DNA of 14,885 bases from Myxococcales bacterium (lineage in GTDB: Bacteria > Myxococcota_A > Polyangia > Polyangiales > Polyangiaceae). The stretch is from NCBI GenBank assembly GCA_023248785.1, contig JAHFDX010000021.1:1-14885 (forward strand). The letters run 5' to 3'. Within the stretch, counting starts at the first letter, position 1. Every line of letters begins with the position of its first letter. The position numbers were made by a program, and so were the translations under genes. Below are positions 1-8,307 of this stretch, one piece after another. Under the pieces are notes generated by a model, which was not told where the DNA came from, made no database searches, and saw nothing but the letters and a program-made list of their open reading frames with translations.

Positions 1-115
1 GTGAATCCCGCGGTGTGTCATCGCCGACGACGATGGGCCCCTCACGACACGCGACGATGACTCCGAGGAGCGCGACTCCGGCTGCGCGCGCGAGGGTGAC
101 CGAGAGGACGTGCAT
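1..115 (-). CDS. lipoprotein, N-terminal part only (runs off left edge)
   Basis: An ATG at 115-113 opens a reading frame that stays open to the window edge, giving 38 visible residues. It starts MHVLSVTLARAAGVALL and reaches a lipobox ending IVAC with the lipidation cysteine at residue 23, followed by a charged stretch. This is a standard bacterial lipoprotein signal, so the product is probably anchored to the envelope. The start lies 17 bases after the stop of the putative anti-sigma gene on the same strand, so it is probably the fourth gene of the sigma-factor operon. No convincing Shine-Dalgarno sequence precedes it. The function cannot be read because the body of the gene is outside the window. 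The signal peptide supports a real gene, but its length and family are unknown. Confidence 0.6.
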   Translation of the reverse strand, partial: MHVLSVTLARAAGVALLGVIVACREGPIVVGDDTPRDS

Positions 116-132
116 TGAAGGAGGGATCACAT

Positions 133-969
133 TCACTTTTCCTTTTTGGATTCGGTGCACGCCGCAAGAATGCGTGCGCGCATCGGTGATTTTGGGTGAG
201 CTGTAAGGAACGCTTCCGCATCTCCAATTGCACTTGCACCCGAGAGACAATGCGAGAGCACGCGTGCACCTTCGCGCTCTTCGACAAGCGCGCCGTGCGG
301 GAAGCGTTTTTCGTGCTCCGTAGTCAGACGCGCAGCACCTTCTGAATCGCCCGTACGAAGTGAACGCTCGATCTGATCAACGAGCGCGAGCTCCTTCGCA
401 AGTGACTCTTCTGACGGATCGCGTGCAACAGCGCGCGGCGACACCGGACGCGCTGCCGAGCTCTGCACGGGTGCAAGCGCGGGCACAGGCAGAGTTGGAA
501 TCACACTCACCACCGTTGGTATTGGCACCTCAACGTCTGTCTTATCCGCCTTATCCGCAATGCTTGTTGGTTCGGTCGTTTGCGTCGCAACGACCTTCGC
601 GGCAGGGGCAAGTCTCGCCACAGGCATTGAACTGGCGGATGTCTGGGTTGGAGCGAGCAGCTTCCCAACACGTGGTGCCGCGATCGTCGTCGCTGCCCCG
701 ACGATGACGAGCGGCAGCGCAATTTTCCCAATCAGCGCAAGTGTGCTGGTCTTTGTAAGGATAGAGCCTGCGCCCAACGTTGTACCGGCACCGGCGGACG
801 CACCACCTCCAGCCGTTGTCGTTGTCGCTCCGATAGCTGCACCCATGGCGGCGGCTCCCAACTTGGCAGCGAGACGTGCTCGCACACGGTCGCGACTCGC
901 ATCGGGGGGCGACACTTCGGAACGCGCCATTCGAAAGAGATCGCGGGATTCAGGGTCCAGCACACTCAT
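133..969 (-). CDS. putative anti-sigma/sensor membrane protein with TPR-like C-terminus
   Basis: This 278-residue protein sits directly after an ECF sigma factor. Its ATG overlaps the sigma TGA (ATGA) and is preceded by a perfect AGGAGG five bases upstream. The N-terminus (about 1-38) is charged and probably cytoplasmic. A Gly/Ala/Thr-rich stretch follows, then one hydrophobic segment at about 76-98, then a Pro/Ala/Val-rich linker. The last 90 residues are helical and TPR-like, with phrases such as LVDQIERSLRTGDSEGAARL and HEKRFPHGALVEEREG. Myxobacterial ECF sigma genes are often followed by single-pass proteins of this build, and a role in holding or sensing for the sigma factor is inferred from position. 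No HxxxCxxC zinc anti-sigma motif is visible, so it is not a classical ZAS-type anti-sigma factor. Gene confidence is high and role confidence moderate. Confidence 0.8.
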   Translation of the reverse strand: MSVLDPESRDLFRMARSEVSPPDASRDRVRARLAAKLGAAAMGAAIGATTTTAGGGASAGAGTTLGAGSILTKTSTLALIGKIALPLVIVGAATTIAAPRVGKLLAPTQTSASSMPVARLAPAAKVVATQTTEPTSIADKADKTDVEVPIPTVVSVIPTLPVPALAPVQSSAARPVSPRAVARDPSEESLAKELALVDQIERSLRTGDSEGAARLTTEHEKRFPHGALVEEREGARVLSHCLSGASAIGDAEAFLTAHPKSPMRARILAACTESKKEK

Positions 970-1625
970 GGTGTCCTCCTTGCGAGACGCACGCGATGAC
1001 GAGTGTGTGCAGCGTCGAAATCACGCCGCGCGGCGCGAAGTCGCGCGTAAACGGTGTTCACGTTGACGCCGAGAAGTTCGGCGATCTCGGGTGCCGTCAT
1101 TTCCTCGAGCTCCGCGAGTACCAGCACTTCGCGCTTCGACTCGTCAAGCTCGGCGAGCAATTGTTGCAGCACGCGCATCGCCTGCGCATGCTCAACCTCG
1201 GCACTGGGTGGCGGCCTCGTTGACGCAAGAAGCATGTTGCCATCTGAGTCGGCGGCATGGGGGACACACGGCGCCTCTTTGCGCCGGAACCGACGGCGGT
1301 GATCGCTCACCACGCGAACGACGATACCAAGGAGCCACATCTTTATCGGGGTTTCGCCATCGTACGCACCCAACCGACGATGGAGTACGAGGAACGCATC
1401 CTGCACTACATCTTCCGCCGAAGCGTCCGGCACGCCGAGACGACGCGCGGTGCGCCAGACGAAGTCGAAGTGTTCTTCGTAGATCGCGTCGAAGGAAAGC
1501 GACGCGGTCTGCGTACTCCGCACACCCTCGCCCGTGGCCCCTGACGAGGACGCGACGAGAGGTAAATTCGCGACCGAAGAAGTCACGGGGAGGAATTGGC
1601 CGGCGGCGGAAATTTCCGTGCTCAA
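966..1625 (-). CDS. ECF-family RNA polymerase sigma factor
   Basis: This is a sigma-70 family, extracytoplasmic-function regulator. Region 2 is clear at about residues 45-115: FDAIYEEHFDFVWRTARRLG, the core-binding phrase AEDVVQDAFLVLHRR, then a WLLGIVVRVVSDHRRR segment. Region 4 is at about 150-210 with the helix-turn-helix phrase MTAPEIAELLGVNVNTVYAR. With a TTG start at 1625 the product has 219 residues. I chose this start because it overlaps the TGA of the upstream gene (TTGA) and has GGAAG seven bases upstream. GTG at 1586 or GTG at 1523 are alternatives, and the latter would give a more typical ECF length. A longer reading to 1805 would run deep into the upstream gene and is rejected. 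The stop overlaps the ATG of the putative anti-sigma gene. The operon position suggests autoregulation, but no target promoter was identified. Confidence 0.88.
   Translation of the reverse strand: MSTEISAAGQFLPVTSSVANLPLVASSSGATGEGVRSTQTASLSFDAIYEEHFDFVWRTARRLGVPDASAEDVVQDAFLVLHRRLGAYDGETPIKMWLLGIVVRVVSDHRRRFRRKEAPCVPHAADSDGNMLLASTRPPPSAEVEHAQAMRVLQQLLAELDESKREVLVLAELEEMTAPEIAELLGVNVNTVYARLRAARRDFDAAHTRHRVRLARRTP
975..980 (-). promoter_or_regulatory. Shine-Dalgarno of the putative anti-sigma gene
   Basis: On the minus strand these bases read AGGAGG, five bases before the ATG at 969. This is among the strongest ribosome binding sites in the window. It lies inside the last codons of the sigma gene, which supports coupled translation of sigma and partner. 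Confidence 0.75.
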
Positions 1626-2545
1626 AAAAACACTTCCGGTCCAAGAAAGCCACGAAATGCGACCGGAGAGGCCTCGTGCACGAGACCGCGCGCGGTCATT
1701 ACAAAAGACGGGCGCACGGTGGGGACCACGGCAAATGCACCTGCGACAAGGCCAAATCGGCCCACAAGAGGCGCACGGATCCGTATGCCGCCCTCGGGAC
1801 CCCACGTCGTACTTGAATCATTGGAGTTTTTGGACGCCCCAAAACCCGACGCCGAAAGTCGCATCACGGCAAACCCGAAACACGGGCCAGCCTCAATCCC
1901 GGTTGTGAGTGCTCCGCACGCCCGGGCGCCACCTGAGATCAACAAAAATGTTGCTCCACGTGACGGATCGTTGGCGACGGTTCCGTCTTGAGAGGCGAAG
2001 GCCGAGCCGTACGCTTCGATGTGATAGCGCTTTCGGAACGTGAGTCCGATCGCGGCACCCGCACCTGCACCAAAGGTTGGGAGCGTGCCCGAATCGAGCA
2101 CAAAATCGGTCCGAATCGTGAGCGCACTCGGGTATTCCCTCGCGGACGCGGGTGCGGACGGGGAAACGGGCGGCGGCACGGGCGCGGGTACGGGCGCCGG
2201 TGCGAGTGGCGTCGACGTCGGTGTTGCAACGCTGAGTGCGATGACGATGGCGGCCAATGTGGCAAGCGCATCGCACGAATCCGCTTCCAGGACGCGCTCT
2301 CCACGCGTAGATACGGTTTGCACTTCGAGTACGAGGCGATACTTCGTGCCGAAGCGCTGTACTTGGCCTTTCGCGCGCACGAACGTGGAATCAGACGGAA
2401 CACGTGATGCCGTTCGGCGGGCCAGTTCGTCACTCGATGGACACTCCAGCGGGGCTCCCCAGGAGACAGCCACGGTCTCGCGCGCATTCGCTTTCGCGGA
2501 CACGAAAAAAAGCAAAGCGGGCGCTATGAGAACATGCAATCGCAC
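1622..2545 (-). CDS. exported protein with beta-barrel-like C-terminal half, first gene of sigma operon
   Basis: This 307-residue product has a signal peptide (MRLHVLIAPALLFFVSAKANA, cleavage near residue 21). The mature N-terminal domain runs to about 105 and has two cysteines (ECPSSDEL and EADSCDAL) followed by a hydrophobic Ala/Ile stretch. A Pro/Ala/Val linker follows at about 107-135. The C-terminal half (about 140-307) alternates glycine and aromatic residues and ends GFLGPEVFF, as expected for an outer-membrane beta-barrel with a terminal Phe. Similar two-part proteins of unknown function occur next to ECF sigma genes in myxobacteria. The start is GTG at 2545, chosen because it places the signal peptide at the N-terminus, although no clear ribosome binding site precedes it. 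The stop overlaps the proposed sigma start. A role as envelope sensor or target of the sigma module is inferred from position only. Confidence 0.8.
   Translation of the reverse strand: MRLHVLIAPALLFFVSAKANARETVAVSWGAPLECPSSDELARRTASRVPSDSTFVRAKGQVQRFGTKYRLVLEVQTVSTRGERVLEADSCDALATLAAIVIALSVATPTSTPLAPAPVPAPVPPPVSPSAPASAREYPSALTIRTDFVLDSGTLPTFGAGAGAAIGLTFRKRYHIEAYGSAFASQDGTVANDPSRGATFLLISGGARACGALTTGIEAGPCFGFAVMRLSASGFGASKNSNDSSTTWGPEGGIRIRAPLVGRFGLVAGAFAVVPTVRPSFVMTARGLVHEASPVAFRGFLGPEVFF
1633..1637 (-). promoter_or_regulatory. Shine-Dalgarno supporting a TTG start of the sigma gene
   Basis: The minus strand reads GGAAG here, seven bases before the TTG at 1625-1623. It lies within the final codons of the upstream beta-barrel-like gene. 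It is the main sequence support for the TTG start over the GTG codons at 1586 and 1523. Confidence 0.45.
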
Positions 2546-2656
2546 CGGTGGGCCGGATGTAGCACGGGGCGCGTTTGGTGCAATAATGCCCCCGCTTGCT
2601 TGTCGCGCTTCGGTATCTTAAGCGATGAGGGGGTGGCCGCATTCACGCGTCTTTAC
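2546..2656. promoter_or_regulatory. divergent intergenic region with presumed promoters
   Basis: This gap separates the minus-strand sigma operon from the plus-strand IgGFc-type gene, so promoters for both are expected here. I could not identify a convincing -35/-10 pair or an ECF-type box on either strand. The call rests on gene arrangement alone. Confidence 0.4.
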
Positions 2657-2663
2657 GGGGAGG
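2657..2663 (+). promoter_or_regulatory. Shine-Dalgarno of the IgGFc-type gene
   Basis: GGGGAGG lies six bases before the ATG at 2670. It fixes that ATG, rather than the in-frame ATG at 2625, as the start and places the lipoprotein signal at the N-terminus. Confidence 0.75.
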
Positions 2664-3890
2664 CCTTCAATGAGCATCCGTTACGTAGTTTCCTCAGCGA
2701 CCCTGCTGCTCTGCAGCTGTTCGAGCGAAACATCGCGCTTTGGTCAACAGGACGCGACCACTTCGTCGCCCGTCGACGCGGGAAATGAAGATGGCCCGGT
2801 GTTCGGAGGGTCAGAAGCGGGTCCCTCAAAGGGCGGCTGCTCTGCCGATCTTAGGAGTGTAGTCGCCGCCGACGGAACGGTCGTCGAGACGTGCGATGAG
2901 AATTCGGGATGCAGTGGTGGCAAGTGCATTGCCGCTTGCGAGGCGACAGCCGTAAGCCAAGGTAACATTGGTTGCACATTTGTCGTTTCGACACCTTCAT
3001 TCATCTCGAACCGCAAGCCACCGTGCTACGTGGTCTTCGTTGCAAATGCCTGGCCCAAGGCTGCGAAGCTCACGGTCGTGCGCGACGGCGCTACGTTTGA
3101 CGTGACCCAGTTCGGCCGCATCGCTTCATCTACCGGAACAGCCGCAACCTGGAGCAAGATCGCGTCCAGCGGCGTACCCGCCGGCGAGGTGGGCGTTCTC
3201 TTTCTTTCGCATGACGGCGCGGGTTGCCCCGTCACGCCTGCTGTCTCCACATCGACCGCCGTGTACACGGGACAAAACGCCGCCACGGGTCGCGGCAAGG
3301 CATTTCGAATTACGACCGACGTGCCCGTGAGCGCCTACGACATCCTGCCGTATGGAGGCGCGACATCGTTCATTCCGAGCGCGCAGCTCCTGTTTCCGGC
3401 AACGGCGTGGGCACCAACTTTGTTGCAGCGCTTCCGCCGAGTTCCAATCGAGGAACGCGCACCTTCGAAGCCCACTGGGCACAGATCGTAGCGAGCGAAG
3501 ACAACACCGAAGTGTCGATTGTACCCACAGGAGATCTTCCCGCTGGGACGGGCCTCGCATCCGGCCCTGCAAATGTAACATCGAAATATACATTAAGTGC
3601 GGGCGAATTTATCCAATGGCAAAGTCCGGGCGACATCAGTGGAAGTGTCCTTACCTCCAACAAACCAATCGCCTTCATGGGCGGCCAGACCTACCTCTGC
3701 TGGGACACAAGTACGACGAAGGGTGGTGGCTGCGACGCAACGCACCTGCTCGTTCCACCCGTCTCCGCGCTAGGTCACGAGTACCTCGGAATTCCGTATC
3801 GCTCGCGCGCCAAGGATCATTCTGACGAGAGCATCTCGTATCGCATCGTCGGCACAGTCGGAAACACGACACTCACATTTGACCCCGTGA

Positions 3891-3985
3891 TTCCCGGTGC
3901 GCCAACCTCGTTGTCTCTGGGAACAGTCGCTACGTTTGAGTCAGCGAAGCCGTTTATCGTTCGCAGTCAGGACGCGGCGCATCCC
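3891..3985 (+). repeat. direct repeat A, copy 1 (within the IgGFc-type pseudogene)
   Basis: By eye, this 95-base segment matches 8826-8920 on the same strand with 10 mismatches and no gaps (about 89% identity). It encodes the PGAPTSLSLGTVATFESAKP part of the IgGFc-type protein. Confidence 0.85.
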
Positions 3986-4371
3986 TTTTTTGTCGCACAG
4001 ATCATGGCGGGGTACGGCGCAACGACGACGGCAGGGGACGAGGAATTCACGGGGCTCCTTCCGCCCGAACAATTTCTACAGCGCTACGTGTTTTTCACAG
4101 ATCCAACGTACACCGAGACCTATCTCATCGTGGTGAGATCCAAGGGATCAAAGGGATTCGAAAACGTGAGCGTTGCGTGCTCGTGAAACGTCAGTGGATG
4201 GGTGAGTCTAGGGACCGGAGGCAACTACGAGGTTGCGTACGTCTCGCTCGTTGAGAACGGCGTGGGCGTAGGCGGGTGCAAGAACGGACCGCAGGTGGCC
4301 ACGAGTGCGGGCGCCTTCGGCCTCACCGTTTGGGGACTCGGCACGGCAGCCTCCTATGCCTATCCTGCTGG

Positions 4372-4423
4372 CGGAAACGTGGCGACCCTCAACGACGTCG
4401 TTGTGCCCGCGGTTCCGCGTTGA
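4372..4423 (+). repeat. direct repeat B, copy 1 (end of the IgGFc-type pseudogene)
   Basis: This 52-base segment, ending at the gene's TGA, matches 8922-8973 with 2 mismatches (about 96%). It encodes the terminal GNVATLNDVVVPAVPR. Confidence 0.88.
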
Positions 4424-4450
4424 GGGTGTCGAGATCACAAAATTTCATAC

Positions 4451-4473
4451 CGAGTCAGAGCTCGCGAGACTCG
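4451..4473. terminator. possible hairpin between convergent gene ends
   Basis: CGAGTC and GACTCG form a perfect 6-bp inverted repeat around an 11-base loop. It sits just beyond the stop of the ligase-like gene (minus) and 27 bases after the end of the IgGFc-type pseudogene (plus). There is no strong T run on either side, only an AAATTTTG stretch on the minus side, so termination is uncertain. Confidence 0.3.
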
Positions 4474-4474
4474 A

Positions 4475-6175
4475 TCACTCATCCATTCGAGCTTCCCGGA
4501 TGCGATCCTGGAGCTCCTCGGTTCGAAGGTCTCCCGGTCGCAATACCGCAGCGATCTGCGCCTGTTCCTCGGCCTCCGCGAAGCGTTTTTGCAGTAGCAA
4601 CGTTTCGGCAAGGCCGACTCGGGCTCGGTACGATCCCGTATTCCATGCAAGTGCCAATCGGTAGTCGCGTTCAGCGCCGTCGCGCTCTCCGAGAGCGAGT
4701 CTCGCACTCGCAAGGGCAATGCGCGCACCGGAATCTGCAACAAGCTCGTTCGCGTGCACAAGCCCAACGATTGAACTACGGATGTTCCCTCGAGCGATCT
4801 CTGCGATAGCCAAGTCCAACGTGGCTTCGCCGGATGACGGGTCCAATCGCATCGCGTTATTGAGAAGTGCTAACTGCATTTTCGGATCGGCATCCCTCGC
4901 ACGCCAGCGCGCACGTGTAGCCATCCATGAACGTGTGCTGCCGTATGCCAACCACGCTGAAACGATGAGCCCCGCGAGAACGAGCCCGCGGGCAATGAAT
5001 CGCCTCGAATTTTCCTGGTGCTCGGGTGAACTTCGCACCCCGAAGATCATTCCGACGAGCAGCCCCATCGCGGGCTGACGCAACGGCGAGTCGGCCATTG
5101 CACAAATTGCGAATGCAACAAGTGCGGCTAGGCCACCGACCCAATTTCGTCGAGCACAATCGCGCATGGCGAGTGCGAGTGCGTAAACAAACAGCCCAAG
5201 CGCAACGAGTCCCGATTCCGCGGCGATCTGCAGATATTCGTTGTGCGCCGTAGTCGCGTTGACAAAGCGACGCGCCGATGTTTGCGGCGCCAGGCGACTC
5301 AGCGACTCTCCTTGTGCATCAAGATACGCATGACCAAACCGCCCGAGACCTGCGCCGACGATGGGAGACTTCAGGGCTGCGTGTGCGCTCATTTTCCAGA
5401 TCCATATGCGTCCACTCAATGCGACGGACGCAGGTATATCGTCATCCGAAACGCTTTGAGCGGAGGGCGTTGTTGCCTGTGCGGGTGTAGCGATGATGAC
5501 TGCGAGAACAAGCGCACTCGCGCTGACACTTGCCATGGCGCGCTTTGAACGCACGAGTTGCACAATTACAGAAACACCCCCCGCAATCCATCCAACGCGC
5601 GAGTGGGAAAAATAAAGCGCAACCAGTTCGACGCCGATCAAGCACGCAATGAATCCTCGAAGAGCGCGTGTCTTCGTTGCAGCTACGACCGCGTCGATCG
5701 ACAGCGGAACGCAGACAGAGAGCAAAAGGCCAAGCCAATTCGGATTGCCTTGCCCCGCGTGCAGATCAAATCCGAAAAGACCTCGAGCACGAGCCACGAT
5801 CGCAAGCGCTGAGGTTGCCGTACCGATCGTGAGTGCAGCCACACGCACAGCGAGGAGCGACGCGCGGGGCTCGAGCTGGGAGGTTGCAAAGCCCACCACG
5901 ATCGCCGCGGTCCATGTCGACAGATCGCGCAGACCACACGGCAAGCCCCACACAATCGACAAGGCCGAGACCACGACGAACCCAAGTGCGGCGATCGTGC
6001 TCCGCGAGCGATAGGGCGGTCGGGCATACACAAATCCGATTGCGAAGATCACAATCGAAAGGGCGAGACCGAGCACGCGCTTAGGTTCGGCAGCCTCGGA
6101 CTGTGAATCGTATACAAGCGAGGCGATCGCCGTTGCGCCAGCGAGCGCGATGGCAACGCACGTTTGTTGCTTCAA
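4475..6175 (-). CDS. O-antigen ligase/polymerase-like membrane protein with C-terminal TPR region
   Basis: This 566-residue protein has roughly ten to twelve hydrophobic segments up to about residue 412, then a soluble helical tail (about 425-560) of TPR-like repeats (AMRLDPSSGEATLDLA, DYRLALAWNTGSYRARVGLA, EEQAQIAAVLRPGD). The middle carries features of the Wzy_C/WaaL family (PF04932): GNPNWLGLLL at 143-152, YFSHSRVGW at 188-196, a periplasmic-type loop and TAHNEYLQIAAESGL at 309-323 with the characteristic His and Glu. Family members join or polymerise lipid-linked glycans, or glycosylate proteins, on the outer face of the inner membrane. The acceptor cannot be told from sequence. Translation starts at TTG 6175, overlapping the TGA of the HEAT-repeat gene (TTGA). 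No glycosyltransferase genes are adjacent, which is unusual for a dedicated O-antigen ligase. Confidence 0.85.
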   Translation of the reverse strand: MKQQTCVAIALAGATAIASLVYDSQSEAAEPKRVLGLALSIVIFAIGFVYARPPYRSRSTIAALGFVVVSALSIVWGLPCGLRDLSTWTAAIVVGFATSQLEPRASLLAVRVAALTIGTATSALAIVARARGLFGFDLHAGQGNPNWLGLLLSVCVPLSIDAVVAATKTRALRGFIACLIGVELVALYFSHSRVGWIAGGVSVIVQLVRSKRAMASVSASALVLAVIIATPAQATTPSAQSVSDDDIPASVALSGRIWIWKMSAHAALKSPIVGAGLGRFGHAYLDAQGESLSRLAPQTSARRFVNATTAHNEYLQIAAESGLVALGLFVYALALAMRDCARRNWVGGLAALVAFAICAMADSPLRQPAMGLLVGMIFGVRSSPEHQENSRRFIARGLVLAGLIVSAWLAYGSTRSWMATRARWRARDADPKMQLALLNNAMRLDPSSGEATLDLAIAEIARGNIRSSIVGLVHANELVADSGARIALASARLALGERDGAERDYRLALAWNTGSYRARVGLAETLLLQKRFAEAEEQAQIAAVLRPGDLRTEELQDRIREARMDE

Positions 6176-8307
6176 CGGTTCTTCGCCGCAAGGCGATCGG
6201 CGCGAACGTCGAGTAGCCGCCTCAACGTGTCCTTCACAGACATGCGCCCCTCGCGCGCAAGAGCACGCCTCAGAAGGTCCGTTGTAATGGGGCGATGATC
6301 GATGCGAAGGTATCGCGCAATCCCATCGCGTTCTTGACGCGACGGCGACGCCAGCCCCGCCAGCATTCGATGAAATGCAGCCTCAGGATCCCACGCGTAC
6401 CACGTGGCCGCACCAACCACCGCCAACGGAACGTCGGAGCTCGCAGCGCGCTTTGTCAACTCGGGCAAGAGAGCTGCGCGTGCCCCGGATTCCGATACGC
6501 GCGCGAGAATCTCGACAACGGAGCCTAAGTTCGATTGCGGTAGATTGTCAATGTCCTGAAGCAACGTGGGGAGGGCGTCGAGTTTATTTTCCCGAACCAG
6601 CGCCGCTGCTGCGTGAAGGCGGAGCACCGTATGGTCGTTCGTCAGAATGGGTCTCAAGATTTCCACGGCTGCCGCGTCCCCGAGGTCGCCGGCAAGGTCG
6701 ATCGCATGCACCGCTCTCCAAGGATGGTTGAATGCGATCTCGGCGCGGATCTCCGCGCGTGCGATAGGGGCAGCCCCCGCGGGCTTGAGGACGCGGAGAA
6801 GATCTGTGAGGTCAGTTCGTCCCCACACCCACGCAAGCAGGGTGCGCTCAGGGACTTCGGACGACTTGGACGCCCGCAGCAAATCCCAGGCGTCGAGCAA
6901 CGAGCACTTCCCAGCCTCAAGACGCGTGAGCACGTCGGATGTAACCCGTGTGTCGCCCGCACGACCGAGCGCGCGGACGGCGCCCATTCGGACGTTCGGA
7001 TCTTTCGACGAGTAGAGCTCATTGTAGACAAGGTCGGTTGCCTTCATCTTGCTTGCGCGGAAGATGGAATAAATGGCCTCTCGTTTGAGATCGAAATTCG
7101 TGTCCTTTGTGAAACGAAGGAGCAGTTTGTCGATGTCTTTCGCGTCCACCTTACCGAGAGCGATGATGGCCGAGAGCCGAACCATCAGATTCGGATCTTC
7201 AAGCGCAGAACGCAGCATAGGCACGCCTTCGGGTCGATGCACGTCACCAAGGACGAAGGCCGTGTTCATGCGAATCTGCGCTTGCTTGTGGGAAGCCAGG
7301 CCCTGGGCAGTGGAGTAGAACGCTGCCGGATCGAGACGCTCGAGCGCGAATGCAATGTTGTTCAGCATGCGCGACTCGCGCACACGTGGCGCGTGGGCAA
7401 GCAACGCTTTGGTGGCTGCCTTGTCACCGATCTTGCCGAGGGCATAGACTGCGCGATTGCGAATTCGCGTATCGGGATTGTCCATGAGCTTGATAAGCGC
7501 CTTCACAAGCTCGGGCGCTCGAAGCTCGCTTGCAGCGAAGGTCCCCTGAAGAAGAAGAGATCCATCGTTGGTTGCGGAAAGCGCGTACTCCACATCGCTG
7601 AGTAGTGCTGCCCGTGCGACAACGTGCCGACTCTTCCAAAGTCCTCGGAATGCAGGCGCTCGAAGTTCTGTGTGACCCTGAGGCGGGCTGCGCAGTGCAT
7701 TGCGAAGCGTCTTGATCGCTTGTGCGTTGTTGAGCACACCAAGCGTCTCGAGTGCACCTTCGCGATTGGATAGAGCTTCGTCTTCGCGCTCGAGTATTTG
7801 GATGAGCAGCTTTGCGGAACTTGGGTCGGGGATCTTTGCAAGAGCACGAATGGCGGCTCCGCGAAGCAACGGTTCCCACGCTTCAAGCGCGCCTTGCAAC
7901 GCGAGGAGGCTCGAGCGATCTCCGATGCGTCCGAGAAGTGAGACACAAAATTCACGCACTTCGCTATCGACGTTGTCCGTGGCGCAACGCACGAGAGCCT
8001 TCGAGCTTCGTCGCCCGAGATTGAGAATATCTGGACTCGCCGGCAAATCACGGTGAGTCACGTTGATGAGCACACTGTCGCTCGTTGAAATGGCCTTCAG
8101 GATGCTCGCCCGACGTTGTACCCTTTCTTCTCGGTCCCGCGCGCTCGGGGTCGGTGCTTGATGGACCAGAGGCGGCTCAATATCCGTTTGCTCAGACGGC
8201 ACTTCTCCGTCGTCATCCGCGTAGGCGCTTCGCACGGCGACTGCACTTGGAAAAAGCGCCGATACCACAAGACCGATGCCGGCAAGGCGAAGCGTGTGTG
8301 CGTTCAT
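6172..8307 (-). CDS. secreted HEAT-repeat protein
   Basis: This 711-residue product has a signal peptide (hydrophobic 8-25, likely cleavage after AYA at residue 30). A short acidic/proline linker follows, then an almost continuous array of helical repeats from about 95 to 690. HEAT/PBS-lyase-type cores recur: CVSLLGRIGD (121-130), AAIRALAKIPD (151-161), NRAVYALGKIGD (284-295), NTAFVLGDVHRPEG (348-361), SAIIALGKVDAKD (379-391) and GAVRALGRAGD (442-452). Such solenoids bind proteins, and no catalytic residues are visible. The ATG at 8307 overlaps the preceding TGA (ATGA) and has AGGGGAG just upstream. The stop overlaps the TTG of the ligase-like gene. A periplasmic scaffold working with the downstream membrane protein is an inference from operon structure. 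Confidence 0.9.
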   Translation of the reverse strand: MNAHTLRLAGIGLVVSALFPSAVAVRSAYADDDGEVPSEQTDIEPPLVHQAPTPSARDREERVQRRASILKAISTSDSVLINVTHRDLPASPDILNLGRRSSKALVRCATDNVDSEVREFCVSLLGRIGDRSSLLALQGALEAWEPLLRGAAIRALAKIPDPSSAKLLIQILEREDEALSNREGALETLGVLNNAQAIKTLRNALRSPPQGHTELRAPAFRGLWKSRHVVARAALLSDVEYALSATNDGSLLLQGTFAASELRAPELVKALIKLMDNPDTRIRNRAVYALGKIGDKAATKALLAHAPRVRESRMLNNIAFALERLDPAAFYSTAQGLASHKQAQIRMNTAFVLGDVHRPEGVPMLRSALEDPNLMVRLSAIIALGKVDAKDIDKLLLRFTKDTNFDLKREAIYSIFRASKMKATDLVYNELYSSKDPNVRMGAVRALGRAGDTRVTSDVLTRLEAGKCSLLDAWDLLRASKSSEVPERTLLAWVWGRTDLTDLLRVLKPAGAAPIARAEIRAEIAFNHPWRAVHAIDLAGDLGDAAAVEILRPILTNDHTVLRLHAAAALVRENKLDALPTLLQDIDNLPQSNLGSVVEILARVSESGARAALLPELTKRAASSDVPLAVVGAATWYAWDPEAAFHRMLAGLASPSRQERDGIARYLRIDHRPITTDLLRRALAREGRMSVKDTLRRLLDVRADRLAAKNR

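Larger units (their letters stand above)
2670..4423 (+). pseudogene. IgGFc-binding-family lipoprotein gene broken by a frameshift and a stop codon
   Basis: Read through its lesions, this gene would encode a lipoprotein of about 584 residues. It starts MSIRYVVSSATLLLCSC, followed by an Asp/Gly/Ser-rich linker. A small cysteine-rich segment follows (GCSADL to CIAACEA, about 52-90). The rest resembles the IgGFc-binding N-terminal domain family (Pfam IgGFc_binding), which is common in myxobacteria and of unknown role there. Typical phrases are VPVSAYDILPYGG, VASEDNTEVSIVPTG, KPIAFMGGQTYLC and the end VVVPAVPR. The frame breaks at the G run 3409-3411: adding one G restores TAWGTNFVAALPP. A TGA at 4184-4186 then interrupts the same frame (VACS, stop, NVSGWVSLGTGG), and a Gly codon GGA would fit there. 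The last piece continues in frame to 4423. Two separate lesions favour a true pseudogene over a sequencing error. A fragment of a paralogue lies at 8806-8973. Confidence 0.85.

Noticed and set aside
1626..1805. Longer sigma factor reading back to 1805
   Set aside because: It would overlap 180 bases of the upstream exported-protein gene and encodes Arg/Cys-rich sequence without sigma similarity.
3409..3411. Programmed ribosomal frameshift in the IgGFc-type gene
   Set aside because: Only three G residues are present, with no slippery heptamer and no clear downstream structure, and the gene also has a separate stop codon, so decay is the simpler reading.
4184..4186. TGA read as selenocysteine
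   Set aside because: The family pattern around VACS-NVSGW does not suggest a catalytic Cys/Sec position, and no downstream selenocysteine-insertion hairpin was seen.
4475..6175. Calling the ligase-like gene waaL or wzy
   Set aside because: The domain fits the wider Wzy_C family, but no lipopolysaccharide or polysaccharide genes are adjacent and the TPR tail differs from classical members.
6613..7605. Long plus-strand open frame of 330 codons opposite the HEAT-repeat gene
   Set aside because: It lies wholly antisense to a well-supported HEAT array, has no recognisable domain, and its composition is that of a mirrored frame.
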